Of a stretch of 64,000 nucleotides of DNA, positions 1 through 8,455 are shown piece after piece. Each line of letters begins with the position of its first letter. The first letter of the stretch is position 1. The position numbers were made by a program, and so were the translations under genes. Source of the DNA: Mycobacterium kansasii ATCC 12478 (GTDB taxonomy: Bacteria > Actinomycetota > Actinomycetes > Mycobacteriales > Mycobacteriaceae); contig NC_022663.1 of the NCBI RefSeq assembly GCF_000157895.3, positions 2,046,001 to 2,110,000 of the forward strand, in the 5' to 3' direction. Under the pieces are notes generated by a model. The model saw only the letters and a program-made list of their open reading frames with translations. It searched no databases and was not told the origin of the DNA.

Positions 1-689
1 TCGAGGGAGTGCTCGGCGCGGCCAACTCGGCGGCGCTGCGCGACAGCATCATGAAGGCGACGCTCGACGAGCCGACCGCGGTGATCGTCAACGTGACCGG
101 GCTGCAGGTTCCCGATGACGCTGCATGGTCGGCCTTTATCGGCGCACGCTGGCAGGCCGACACCCGGCCGAACGTTCCGATCGTGCTCGTCTGCGCCAGT
201 CGTGCCGGCCGGGACGCGGTCACCCGCTCCGGAGTCGCGGCATTCATGCCGGTCTATCCCACCGAGAAGGGCGCGATCAAGGCCGTCGGCCGGCTGGCGC
301 GCCGCAACGTCCGGCATGCCCAGGCACAACTGCCCGCACATTTGAACAGCCTTCGCGAGTCGCGGCAACTGGTTCGCGAATGGCTCACCTCCTGGTCCAA
401 GCCCGGGCTGATCCCTGTCGCGTTGGTGGTCGTCAACGTATTCGTCGAGAACGTGCTCAAACACACCAGCAGTGAGCCGATGGTACGGGTGTTCAGCGAC
501 GGTCCGACGGCGACGATCGCGGTCTCCGACGGCAGCACTGCACCGGCCATACGGCTGAAATCTCCGCCCAAGGGCATCGACGTGTCCGGCCTGGCCATTG
601 TCGATGCGTTGTGCCGTGCGTGGGGCAGCACTCCCACATCGTCCGGCAAGACGGTCTGGGCGATCATCGGCCCGGAAAACCAGCTCTAG
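1..689 (+). CDS. STAS-like / HATPase-like regulatory protein (5' end outside window)
   Basis: The frame is open to the left edge, so the true start probably lies outside; the first internal start is GTG at 9. The first ~90 residues look like a STAS (anti-anti-sigma) fold, with a beta strand IVNVTG followed by D and W. The last ~100 residues carry VNVFVENVLKHT, which resembles the N-box of a GHKL anti-sigma-factor kinase, and end in a short strand TVWAIIG. This suggests an antagonist and an ATPase domain fused in one chain, as in mycobacterial Rv0941c-like proteins. The fold call comes from motifs only. No classic G-box glycines are obvious, so kinase activity is uncertain. Confidence 0.6.
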   Translation, partial: EGVLGAANSAALRDSIMKATLDEPTAVIVNVTGLQVPDDAAWSAFIGARWQADTRPNVPIVLVCASRAGRDAVTRSGVAAFMPVYPTEKGAIKAVGRLARRNVRHAQAQLPAHLNSLRESRQLVREWLTSWSKPGLIPVALVVVNVFVENVLKHTSSEPMVRVFSDGPTATIAVSDGSTAPAIRLKSPPKGIDVSGLAIVDALCRAWGSTPTSSGKTVWAIIGPENQL

Positions 690-816
690 CCGGTGACGAT
701 CCACCTGCCGACGACCGCGGTGCCGGTGCGTCGACCGTTTTCGGGGTGGTTGCCGCTCGTGTTCCGCGCGGACGGCACGGCAAGCGCCGACGCCGTCGGC
801 CACCCACCCGGCGAAT

Positions 817-830
817 GAGAACGCGTTCTA
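817..830. promoter_or_regulatory. KstR-like TetR box upstream of the F420 oxidoreductase
   Basis: GAGAACGCGTTCTA contains a perfect 12-bp palindrome at 818-829. It matches the published KstR consensus TnnAACnnGTTnnA at all positions except the first base (G for T). It lies 41 bp before the GTG of the downstream oxidoreductase, a sensible place for a repressor of cholesterol-catabolism genes. Assignment to KstR is by motif only. Confidence 0.5.
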
Positions 831-855
831 GTATTCGGGCATGACGCCCGAATAC
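831..855. promoter_or_regulatory. Perfect 10-bp hairpin in the 5' region of the F420 oxidoreductase gene
   Basis: GTATTCGGGC (831-840) and GCCCGAATAC (846-855) are perfect inverted repeats with a 5-base loop, ending 16 bp before the GTG start. There is no U-tract after it, so it is not a classical terminator. It directly abuts the KstR-like palindrome and could be a second operator or a leader-RNA hairpin. Confidence 0.45.
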
Positions 856-871
856 AGAAGGTACGGATGAC

Positions 872-1741
872 GTGCGGTTCAGCTATGCAGAGGCACTGAC
901 CAACCCGGCGTTCTATATTCCGCTGGCTCAGGCCGCCGAAGCTGCCGGCTACAGCAGCATGACGATCGCCGACAGCCTGGCCTACCCGTACCAGTCCGAC
1001 TCGAAGTACCCCTACACCCCGGACGGCAATCGGGAATTCCTGGAAGACAAGGAGGTCATCGAGACCTTCGTCCTGACGGCCGCGTTGGGCGCGGTGACCA
1101 CGACGCTGCGGTTCAACTTCTTTGTGCTCAAGCTACCCGTCCGGCCGCCGGCACTGGTGGCCAAGCAAGCGGGTTCGCTGGCAGCGCTGATCGGCAACCG
1201 GGTGGGGCTCGGCGTGGGCACCAGCCCGTGGCCGGAGGACTACGAGCTGATGGGCGTGCCGTTTGCCAAGCGGGGCAAGCGAATTGACGAATGCATCGAA
1301 ATCGTCAAGGGGCTCACCACCGGAGACTACTTCGAATTCCACGGCGACTTCTACGACATCCCGAAGACCAAGATGAGTCCCGCTCCCACCCAGCCGATCC
1401 CGATCCTGGTGGGCGGCCACGCCGATGCCGCCCTGCGGCGCGCGGCACGCCTGGACGGCTGGATGCACGGCGGCGGCACCAGCGCTGAAGAACTCGACCG
1501 ACTTATCGCCCGTGTCAAGAGGTTTCGTGACGAGCAGGGGAAGACCGGCCCGTTTGAGATCCATGTGATCTCGATGGACGCCTACACCACGGACGGTGTC
1601 AAGCGGCTCGAGGACAAGGGCGTCACCGACGTCATCGTGGGTTTCCGCTGGCCCTACGTCAAGGGGCCCGACACCGAGCCCCTGGAGCAAAAGATCCGTC
1701 ACCTCGAACGGTATGCGGAGAAGGTGATCGCCAAAGTCTAG
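872..1741 (+). CDS. LLM-class F420-dependent oxidoreductase (Rv0940c-like)
   Basis: This 289-residue protein has the luciferase-like monooxygenase TIM-barrel pattern: an N-terminal strand RFSYAE, ADSLAYPY after the first helix, GVGTSPWPEDY in the middle, a PIPILVGG strand and GWMHGGG near residue 200. Such proteins transfer hydride with coenzyme F420 in the cytosol; the substrate is unknown. The GTG start is the first start in frame that begins at the conserved first strand. The gene is preceded by a KstR-like box and hairpin, which hints at steroid or lipid catabolism. It ends only 3 bp from the convergent hydratase gene. Confidence 0.85.
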   Translation: MRFSYAEALTNPAFYIPLAQAAEAAGYSSMTIADSLAYPYQSDSKYPYTPDGNREFLEDKEVIETFVLTAALGAVTTTLRFNFFVLKLPVRPPALVAKQAGSLAALIGNRVGLGVGTSPWPEDYELMGVPFAKRGKRIDECIEIVKGLTTGDYFEFHGDFYDIPKTKMSPAPTQPIPILVGGHADAALRRAARLDGWMHGGGTSAEELDRLIARVKRFRDEQGKTGPFEIHVISMDAYTTDGVKRLEDKGVTDVIVGFRWPYVKGPDTEPLEQKIRHLERYAEKVIAKV

Positions 1742-1744
1742 GCG

Positions 1745-2551
1745 TCACAGTGGATCCCATTTTGGTGCCCGCTTTTCCCGATGCGCTTTGGCGGCTTCGG
1801 CCGGGTTATCGGTGAAGCCGGTGAGCATTTGGGTGCGGTTCTCGATCTCGATGGCATGCCGCAAGCTGGGCGCATCCAGCGCAGTATTGAGCCCGATCTT
1901 GGTCTGCCACACGCCGAAAGCGTTGTTCGCGGCGATCTCGCGAGCCTTGGCCAGCGTCGCCGGCATCAGGTCGTCCGGCGCCACCACCTCGTGGACCAGC
2001 TTGATGCGGTAGGCCTCGGCCGCGTCGATGATGCGTCCGGTCAGCATGAGTTCCCGCGCCACTCCGGCGCCGACGATCTTCGGTAGCAGGTAGCTGGTGC
2101 CCATGTCCATCGACGAGAAGCCGGCCTTGATGAACACCGAGCCGAACCGGGCTAGCTCGGAAGCGATCCGGATGTCGCAGTGCAGCGCGAACGCCAGCCC
2201 GCCCCCGACGGCGGCACCGTTGACCGCGGCGATCACCGGGATGGGCAGCTCGTAGAGCCGCACATAGAGATCGGCCAGCCGCACCTGGGAGTCGTAGTTG
2301 GCCTTGAATGCGGGGCTGGCCGGCTTGGCCTTGACCCACGGTTCGCCGGTGCCGCTCAGGTCGGCGCCGGCGCAAAATCCCCGTCCGGCTCCGGTGAGGA
2401 TCGCCACCCGGAATTCGGCCCGGTTGAGCACGTCCAACACCCCATCCATCGCGTCGATCAGCGAGCCGTCAATGGCGTTTAACAGCCCGGGCCGGTTCAA
2501 CGTGACCAGCGCGATGTCATCTTCGAGCGTCTGCAATTCGACTGCGGCCAT
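1745..2551 (-). CDS. Enoyl-CoA hydratase/isomerase family protein
   Basis: This 268-residue crotonase-fold protein has LVTLNRPGLLNAI near the N-terminus, the oxyanion-hole segment ILTGAGRGFCAGADLSG at about 52-68, and NGAAVGGGLAFALHCD at about 110-125. The canonical catalytic glutamate position appears in the F/GSVFIKAGFSSMD region only loosely, so the exact reaction (hydratase, isomerase or other) is open. It is expected to act in fatty-acid or lipid beta-oxidation in the cytosol. It is transcribed towards the F420 oxidoreductase, with which it is convergent. Confidence 0.85.
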   Translation of the reverse strand: MAAVELQTLEDDIALVTLNRPGLLNAIDGSLIDAMDGVLDVLNRAEFRVAILTGAGRGFCAGADLSGTGEPWVKAKPASPAFKANYDSQVRLADLYVRLYELPIPVIAAVNGAAVGGGLAFALHCDIRIASELARFGSVFIKAGFSSMDMGTSYLLPKIVGAGVARELMLTGRIIDAAEAYRIKLVHEVVAPDDLMPATLAKAREIAANNAFGVWQTKIGLNTALDAPSLRHAIEIENRTQMLTGFTDNPAEAAKAHREKRAPKWDPL

Positions 2552-2670
2552 ACCCGCACGGTATCTCGAGTCCTGCAGTTACGGCGCTGGCGCGGTGAGG
2601 CGATCGCGCGGGGCCTGGTGTAGGGACGCTGTCCGTGTGGGTTCGGCCGTCGGCGGCATTGGTGCGTTTG

Positions 2671-2690
2671 CAACCCGTTGCAACCCGTTG
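2671..2690. repeat. Two tandem 10-bp copies upstream of the 13E12 pseudogene
   Basis: CAACCCGTTG occurs twice in tandem at 2671-2680 and 2681-2690, followed by a degenerate third copy CTACCCGAGG. It lies in the 276-bp gap between the divergent hydratase gene and the 13E12 pseudogene. No function is assigned. Confidence 0.5.
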
Positions 2691-2827
2691 CTACCCGAGG
2701 TATCGCCGCGCCGCGATAGGCCCGGCGAAAATGGGTGGCTGTTCGCTGTGAGTGAACATGTGAAATCGGTTGTTCGGCAGTCACTTTCTGCCGGTTTCCT
2801 GTCGGTGTCGGTCGATAGATTGCGGGT

Positions 2828-4144
2828 ATGGGCTCGCGCGGTGTCGTGGATCGGCAGACAGTTACGGCGATCTTTGATGCACTCGACGCCGCGGCGGATA
2901 GGTTGGTGGGTCTGGACTTTGATGCGTTGACGACTCCGGAGTGGTTGGTGCTGCTGGGGCGCTGTGAAAAGGTGCGCCGACGCCTGCCGGTGGCTGAGCA
3001 CCAGCTGATCAACAACCTGGCCCGCCAGGCCAGCGCCGAAGAACTAGGCGGCAAACTGTCGCATGCCATCGCCGACTGGGCGCTGACCAGCCGCACCGAG
3101 GCCAGCCGGCGCAGCAACGCCGCCGCCGATCTGGGGCCGCGGCGCGCGCTGACCGGGGAACCGATCGCCCCGGTACTGGCCGGGGCCGCCGCCGCCCAAT
3201 GCGACGGCACGATCGGCGCCGAGCACATCGCGGTGATCCGCCGCTTTTGCCGGCAGTTGCCGGGCTGGGTCGATCAAGCCACCCGCGAGCGCGCCGAAGC
3301 TCAGCTGGCCCGCCAAGGCGGCCAGGTTCGCCCCGAACAACTATCCGGGCTGGCCGCCACGATCGCTGATCGCCTCAACCCCGACGGCACCTACCGCGAC
3401 GAGGACCGGGCGCGGCGGCGCGCTCTGATGTTGGGCAGCCAGCAAGCCGATGGCATGTCGGAGCTGCGCGCGCGGATCACCCCGAGCTGCGCGCCACCCT
3501 GGAAGCCGTGCTGGCCAAGCTGGCCGCCCCGGGCATGTGCAACCCCGAATCCGAAACCCCCGGTGTGGACGGCAGTCCCAGTCAGGCCGCCATCGACACC
3601 GACACCCGCTCAGCGGCCCAACGCTCTCATGACGGGCTGCTGGCCGGGCTGCGCGCCCTGTTGGCGTCCGGAGAGTTGGGTCAGCACAACGGCTTACCCG
3701 CGCCGATCATCGTGTCGACCACGCTGGCCGAACTGGAAGCCGCTGCCGGACAGGGACTCACCGGCGGCGGCACCCTGCTGCCGATGAGCGATGTGATTCG
3801 GCTGGCCCGCCACGCCCGCCATTATCTGGCGGTTTTCGACGGCGGCAAGACATTGGCGCTGTATCACAGCAAACGGCTGGCCGCGCCGGGGCAGCGAATC
3901 GATCCACCACGTCATCCCCTACGCCCAATCCCCCAGCACCGACGTCAACCAACTCACCTTCGCCTGCGGCGGCCACCACCCGTTAGCCGACAACGGCTGG
4001 AGCACCCGCAAAAACACCCACGGCGACACCGAATGGACACCCCCACCCCACCTCGACTCGTCTGGATCAACGGGCCAACCCCGCACCAACATGCACCACC
4101 CCGAAAAACTGCTCCACGCAGACGAAGACGACGAGACGGAGTAG
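2828..4144 (+). pseudogene. 13E12-repeat family HNH endonuclease-like protein (DUF222), frameshifted and internally deleted
   Basis: The first ~218 codons form a DUF222 domain beginning at ATG 2828. Near 3482 the frame changes by one base, where ACCCCGAGCTG appears to have lost a G from the expected TPELRA, and reading resumes as ELRATLEAVLAKL. Near 3900 a second lesion joins LAAPGQRI directly to IHHVIPYAQ in a third frame, which then runs to TAG at 4142. In intact family members the joined points are separated by a cysteine-containing segment of the HNH zinc site, so this protein would lack part of the nuclease core. Related elements are repeated in mycobacterial genomes. Confidence 0.85.
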
Positions 4145-4343
4145 CTCTGTCGACCTTGGGGGCTCAGCCATTCGGCAGGAACGCAGAAATCGCACCTCGC
4201 GAGTGCCGATACGTTGCGACGCAACCAATCATGTTGTCCGCCAACGTGATCGTACTGTCAGCAGGTTACAGCGGAGTAGGTGGTGGATGCCACGCTCCGG
4301 TCAAGCCGCTGCCGGCCAGCGGCAGACTTCCGCACACGATAGC

Positions 4344-6263
4344 TCACATGCCGGCCTTACCGGACGTTCCGTCGACGCCGACCAACGACCCACCGCTGCC
4401 GCCTTTACCGCCGCCACCACCGGTCCCGAAAGTAGTTCCAAACCCGCCGTTACCGCCGTTACCGCCATTACCGCCGTCGCCGATTAACTTCGCGTTGCCG
4501 CCATTGCCGCCGTTACCGCCGTTACCGCCGGGCACCAGGGATCCGACTCCGCCGGTGCCGCCGGTCCCGCCTGCCCCGCCGTCGCCGTACAGCAGGCCGC
4601 CGGCTCCGCCGTTGCCGCCGTTACCGCCATTACCGGCTGGCGTGTTGCCCACGTTGAAGAAGCTTCCGTTGCCACCGGCTCCACCGTGCCCACCATGGCC
4701 GATCAGCCACCCACCGTTGCCACCGTTGCCGCCGTTGCTTCCGCTCTCGCCGGCTACCGTCCCACTTGCGCCGGCCCCGCCGTTGCCGCCGTTGCCGAAT
4801 AGTCCGCCGTTACCGCCGTCAGCACCCGCCGAGTTGAAGCTGGTCGCGCCGTCTCCGCCGTTGCCGAACAGCCATCCGCCGTCAGCTCCTGCCACCAACA
4901 TTCCATTTTGCGACCCCGCGCCGGCGTTGCCGCCGTTGCCGATCAGCAGCCCCGCCCTGCCGGGCGCGCCGCCGTGGCCACCTGTGACGGCGGAGCCACC
5001 GTCACCGCCGCTGCCGAAGAGCCACCCGGCATTTCCGCCACTGCCGCCGGTGCTGTTGGGGACGATGTCACTGCCGCCGCCGCCGCTGCCGCCGTCGCCG
5101 AACAGCCACCCGCCGTTGCCGCCGTAGCCGCCGATACCACCGAATCCGCCGGGTCCGCCCCTGCCGATCAGTACGGCGTTGCCGCCGTTTCCGCCTTCGG
5201 CAACGCTGGCGCCGCCAATCCCGCCGTCGCCCAACAGCCACCCGCCGCGGCCACCGGCTCCACCGTTACCGCCAGAGCCTCCGGTGTCCCAGTTTCCACC
5301 GCTTCCCCCGACACCGCCGTAGCCAATCAGCCCGGCGTCGCCGCCGGCCCCGGCGCGGCCGCCCGTGCCGCTGGCGGAGTCCCCGCCAAACCCACCAAGC
5401 CCGCCATAGCCGTTCAGGCAGCCTCCGGTTCCGCCATTGCCGCCCGCGCCACCAGTGCCGGTGGTGGCGCTCCCGCCCTCGCCGCCAGAACCGCCGCTGC
5501 CGAACAGCCCGGCGTTGCCGGCGAGCCCGCCGTGTCCGCCGGTGCCGGTGGTGGCGCTCCCGCCGCCGCCGCCAGAACCGGCGCTGCCGAACAGCCCGGC
5601 GTTGCCGGCGGCCCCGCCGTTGCCGCCGTTGCTGCCGGCGAAGGTGGTCGCACCGCCCCCACCGCCGGTCCCACCGTTGCCGAAGAGCAGCCCGCCGGCG
5701 CCGGCGCTGCCGCCAGCGCCGCCAGCGCCGGTGGCGCTGCTGCCGCCGGCCCCGCCGTGACCGCCGTTGCCGATCAATCCGGCAGCGCCGCCGTTACCGC
5801 CCGCCAGCCCGCTGCCCGCCGCTTGGCTGTAGCCTTTGCCGCCGTCGCCGATGAGCAACCCGCCGGCCCCGCCGTTGGGGTTCGCCGCCGTGCCGTCGGC
5901 TCCGTTGCCGATCAGCGGGCGCCCCAGCAACACCTGGGTGGGCTCATTGATCGCGTTGAACAGGGCCTGTATCGGCGATGCGTTGGCGGCCTCGGCGGCC
6001 GCGTACGCGCCCGCTCCGGCGTTCATGGTCTGTATGAATTGGGCGTGGAAGCTCGCGGCTTGAGCGCTGAGGGACTGGTAGGCCTGGGCGTGCGTGTTGA
6101 ACAGTGCCGCAATGGCCGCAGATACCTCATCGGCGCCGGCGGCCAGCACCGAGGTCGTCGGGAACGCTGCCGCCGCATTCGCCACGTGGATAGTTGAACC
6201 GACATTGGCCAGATCCGAAACCGCCGCCTCCAGCATCTCCGTACTTGCGACTACGAATGACAT
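4344..6263 (-). CDS. PE_PGRS family protein
   Basis: This 639-residue protein starts MSFVVASTEMLEAA at ATG 6263, preceded by the strong ribosome site GGGGAGG; a start further upstream at 6305 is in frame but lacks this support. Residues 1 to about 95 form the PE domain with alanine-rich helices. GRPLIGNGADG then marks the start of the PGRS domain, about 500 residues of GGxGG repeats with WLFGNGG and LIGNGG strands. PE_PGRS proteins are exported by ESX-5 to the cell surface. The C-terminus GTSGKAGM adds no separate domain. Confidence 0.92.
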   Translation of the reverse strand: MSFVVASTEMLEAAVSDLANVGSTIHVANAAAAFPTTSVLAAGADEVSAAIAALFNTHAQAYQSLSAQAASFHAQFIQTMNAGAGAYAAAEAANASPIQALFNAINEPTQVLLGRPLIGNGADGTAANPNGGAGGLLIGDGGKGYSQAAGSGLAGGNGGAAGLIGNGGHGGAGGSSATGAGGAGGSAGAGGLLFGNGGTGGGGGATTFAGSNGGNGGAAGNAGLFGSAGSGGGGGSATTGTGGHGGLAGNAGLFGSGGSGGEGGSATTGTGGAGGNGGTGGCLNGYGGLGGFGGDSASGTGGRAGAGGDAGLIGYGGVGGSGGNWDTGGSGGNGGAGGRGGWLLGDGGIGGASVAEGGNGGNAVLIGRGGPGGFGGIGGYGGNGGWLFGDGGSGGGGSDIVPNSTGGSGGNAGWLFGSGGDGGSAVTGGHGGAPGRAGLLIGNGGNAGAGSQNGMLVAGADGGWLFGNGGDGATSFNSAGADGGNGGLFGNGGNGGAGASGTVAGESGSNGGNGGNGGWLIGHGGHGGAGGNGSFFNVGNTPAGNGGNGGNGGAGGLLYGDGGAGGTGGTGGVGSLVPGGNGGNGGNGGNAKLIGDGGNGGNGGNGGFGTTFGTGGGGGKGGSGGSLVGVDGTSGKAGM

Positions 6264-6526
6264 CTCTATCCTCCCCAAATCGAGCGGTTTCAAGACTGGT
6301 GTCACTCGGTCGGATCTGGTGACAACCTGACGTTAGGGGACAGTAGCGCGACTATGCAGCGTGTTTCGCACTTTCGGACATGATTGTTCGCCAGAACAAC
6401 GAAGCCCGCCGCGGGCGTGACGCTTCCGCCCGGCCACTCGCCGACCGAGTGCGCCCACGCGCGGCCAGCATTCCGAGCCGGGGCGCCGTGCCATCGTTGA
6501 CGTCCCAATTCTTTTCGCGCACAACG

Positions 6527-8455
6527 CTAGCGGTTGGCCAACCACTCGGCCTGCATGGTCAGCAGCCCGAGCAACTCCTGCCGCGGGGTGGCCGGATCGA
6601 GTTCGCGGTAACGCTGATAGATGTTCACGACCACCCGTTCGGAGTCCAGCCAGGTCGCGTACTCACCGAGGTCGATGATGTCGACGGCCTCGACGAACGA
6701 CAACCCCTTGCGGTATGCGGCTTCGGCCTGTTCGCTGATGTGCACGAGATAGCCGCGGACGGCACGGATTCCGTCGGAGTCGGTGACCGGGCCGTGGCCG
6801 GGCACCACGACGGACGGCTCCAGCGCGATCATCGCGTCACAGGCCGCGATCCAGTTCTCGATCGGGCCGGACCAGACAATCGGCGTGCAGCCGATGAACA
6901 GCAGGTCCCCGGCGAAGAGCACACCGGCCTCGGGCACGTGCACCACCGAGTCGGCTGCGGTGTGTGCGGGTCCGAGGTTCAGCAGTTCCACTCGCCGCCC
7001 GCCGACCTCGATAGTCAACTGACGCTCGAAGGTCTGGTCGGCGTTGCGTACCGTGATGCCACCGAAGCCGAAGTGCCCGAAGCGGTCTCGCGCATAGCCG
7101 GTGGCGACCGGGCCCAGGTCCGCGGTTTGCAGCCGGGCCAGCATCTCCGGGTGCATGCCGTGCGCGATCTCCTCGGCCGTGCCTTGGGCGGCGATGATCC
7201 GCACCGAGGGATCCAACAGTTGGTTGCCGTGGGTGTGGTCGCCGTTGGAGTGGGTGATCAGCGCGTCGGTGATGGGCGCACGATCGGTGATCGGCTTCAT
7301 CGCGTCCAGCATCTCGCGGGTCAGCGCGAGGTCGAACAGCGTGTCCACCAACAGCGATGCCCCGTCGCCGGCGACCAGCCCGGCGTTGCTCCAGCCGTAC
7401 CCCCCGTCCGGCAGCGTCCACGCCCATACCCGGTCGGCGACTTCATGTAGGCCCCGCGTGTAGGGGACCCGCGCCGGGGCCCGATTCACTCGGGCCCGCG
7501 CCGGCGGCGCGTCGGGGTTGCGGCGGGGCATCAGCGGATGGGGCGGTTTGCTGACGCGCACGGTCTGGCGCGTCTCGCCAAGTCCCTCGGCGCGCAGGGT
7601 CACCACGTCGCCTTCGTGCAGCCAGCCCGGGAACGACTCGAGGTCACCCAGGTGCTCCACCAGCGTGCAGGTGGGCACCGTGCCCGAGCCGAACACGTCG
7701 CCGGGTCGCAGCAGCACCCCGCGGGAGGCATAGGAAATCACCTCGCCGAACGTCCAGTCCATCGCCCCGGTCGAACCCGTGCCGATCACCGTGTCGTTGA
7801 CCAACGCGGTGACCTGCAGGTGCAGCCTGCCGCCGCGGCGGTAGGGCTCCAGCTCATCCGGGGTGACCAGATACGGGCCGAGGGTGACTCCGCTGTCCTT
7901 GCCCTTGGCCTGTCCGATCCGCAGCTGGCCCTCCAGCATCTGCAGGTCGCGTGCGGACCAGTCGTTGAAAATCGTGTAGCCGACGATCGATTGCTCGGCC
8001 TGCTCGACGGTCAGGTCCGTGCCGCCGGTTCCGATCACCGCGGCGATTTCCAATTCGAAGTCCTGCCAGGCACTTCCGGGTGCCGTCGGCGCGTCGTCGT
8101 AGGGCCCCAGAACCGTTGCCGGACAAGCGAAGTAGAACGCCGGGATGCGATACCAGGTGTCGGCGAGCACCCGGCCCCCGCCCATGGCCTGCTGGCAGTT
8201 GCGCATATGGTCCAGGAAGCACAGCGAATCACGGATCGACGGCGGGCGCGGGATGGGCGCCGTCAGCGACACGTCGGCGAGACCGACGACGGCAGCCGGT
8301 GCCCGCAACGCGGCCTCGCCGGCCGTGCGCAGCCCGTCGGCGCCCCCGCCGAGCAGGTCGAGCAGCGCCGATCCCGGTGGCAGCGCATAGATCGTGTCGC
8401 CGGAGAGCACGCCGGCCCGTTCGCCGTCGTCGCTGCGGTAGGTCACCCACTTCAT
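6527..8455 (-). CDS. Bifunctional FAH-domain / metallo-beta-lactamase-fold protein (Rv0939-like)
   Basis: This is a 642-residue fusion. Residues 1 to about 290 are a fumarylacetoacetate-hydrolase-family domain, with the metal-binding segment FELEIAAVIG, then GYTIFNDWSARDLQ and a DVFGSGTVPTC strand. Residues ~330-640 are a metallo-beta-lactamase fold with THSNGDHTHGN, LGPAHTAAD, FAGDLLF and VPGHGPV. The usual HxHxDH motif is HxNxDH here, so the second histidine is replaced by Asn. The ATG overlaps the ligD stop (ATGA), so translation is coupled. A catabolic role in C-C hydrolysis plus ester or thioester hydrolysis is inferred; substrates are unknown. Confidence 0.85.
   Translation of the reverse strand: MKWVTYRSDDGERAGVLSGDTIYALPPGSALLDLLGGGADGLRTAGEAALRAPAAVVGLADVSLTAPIPRPPSIRDSLCFLDHMRNCQQAMGGGRVLADTWYRIPAFYFACPATVLGPYDDAPTAPGSAWQDFELEIAAVIGTGGTDLTVEQAEQSIVGYTIFNDWSARDLQMLEGQLRIGQAKGKDSGVTLGPYLVTPDELEPYRRGGRLHLQVTALVNDTVIGTGSTGAMDWTFGEVISYASRGVLLRPGDVFGSGTVPTCTLVEHLGDLESFPGWLHEGDVVTLRAEGLGETRQTVRVSKPPHPLMPRRNPDAPPARARVNRAPARVPYTRGLHEVADRVWAWTLPDGGYGWSNAGLVAGDGASLLVDTLFDLALTREMLDAMKPITDRAPITDALITHSNGDHTHGNQLLDPSVRIIAAQGTAEEIAHGMHPEMLARLQTADLGPVATGYARDRFGHFGFGGITVRNADQTFERQLTIEVGGRRVELLNLGPAHTAADSVVHVPEAGVLFAGDLLFIGCTPIVWSGPIENWIAACDAMIALEPSVVVPGHGPVTDSDGIRAVRGYLVHISEQAEAAYRKGLSFVEAVDIIDLGEYATWLDSERVVVNIYQRYRELDPATPRQELLGLLTMQAEWLANR

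Noticed and set aside
4400..6200. Plus-strand proline-rich and alanine-rich frames opposite PE_PGRS genes (also 33364-34329 and 35044-36474)
   Set aside because: They are antisense of Gly-rich repeats; composition follows from GGC/GCC codons, and PE starts with ribosome sites exist on the minus strand.
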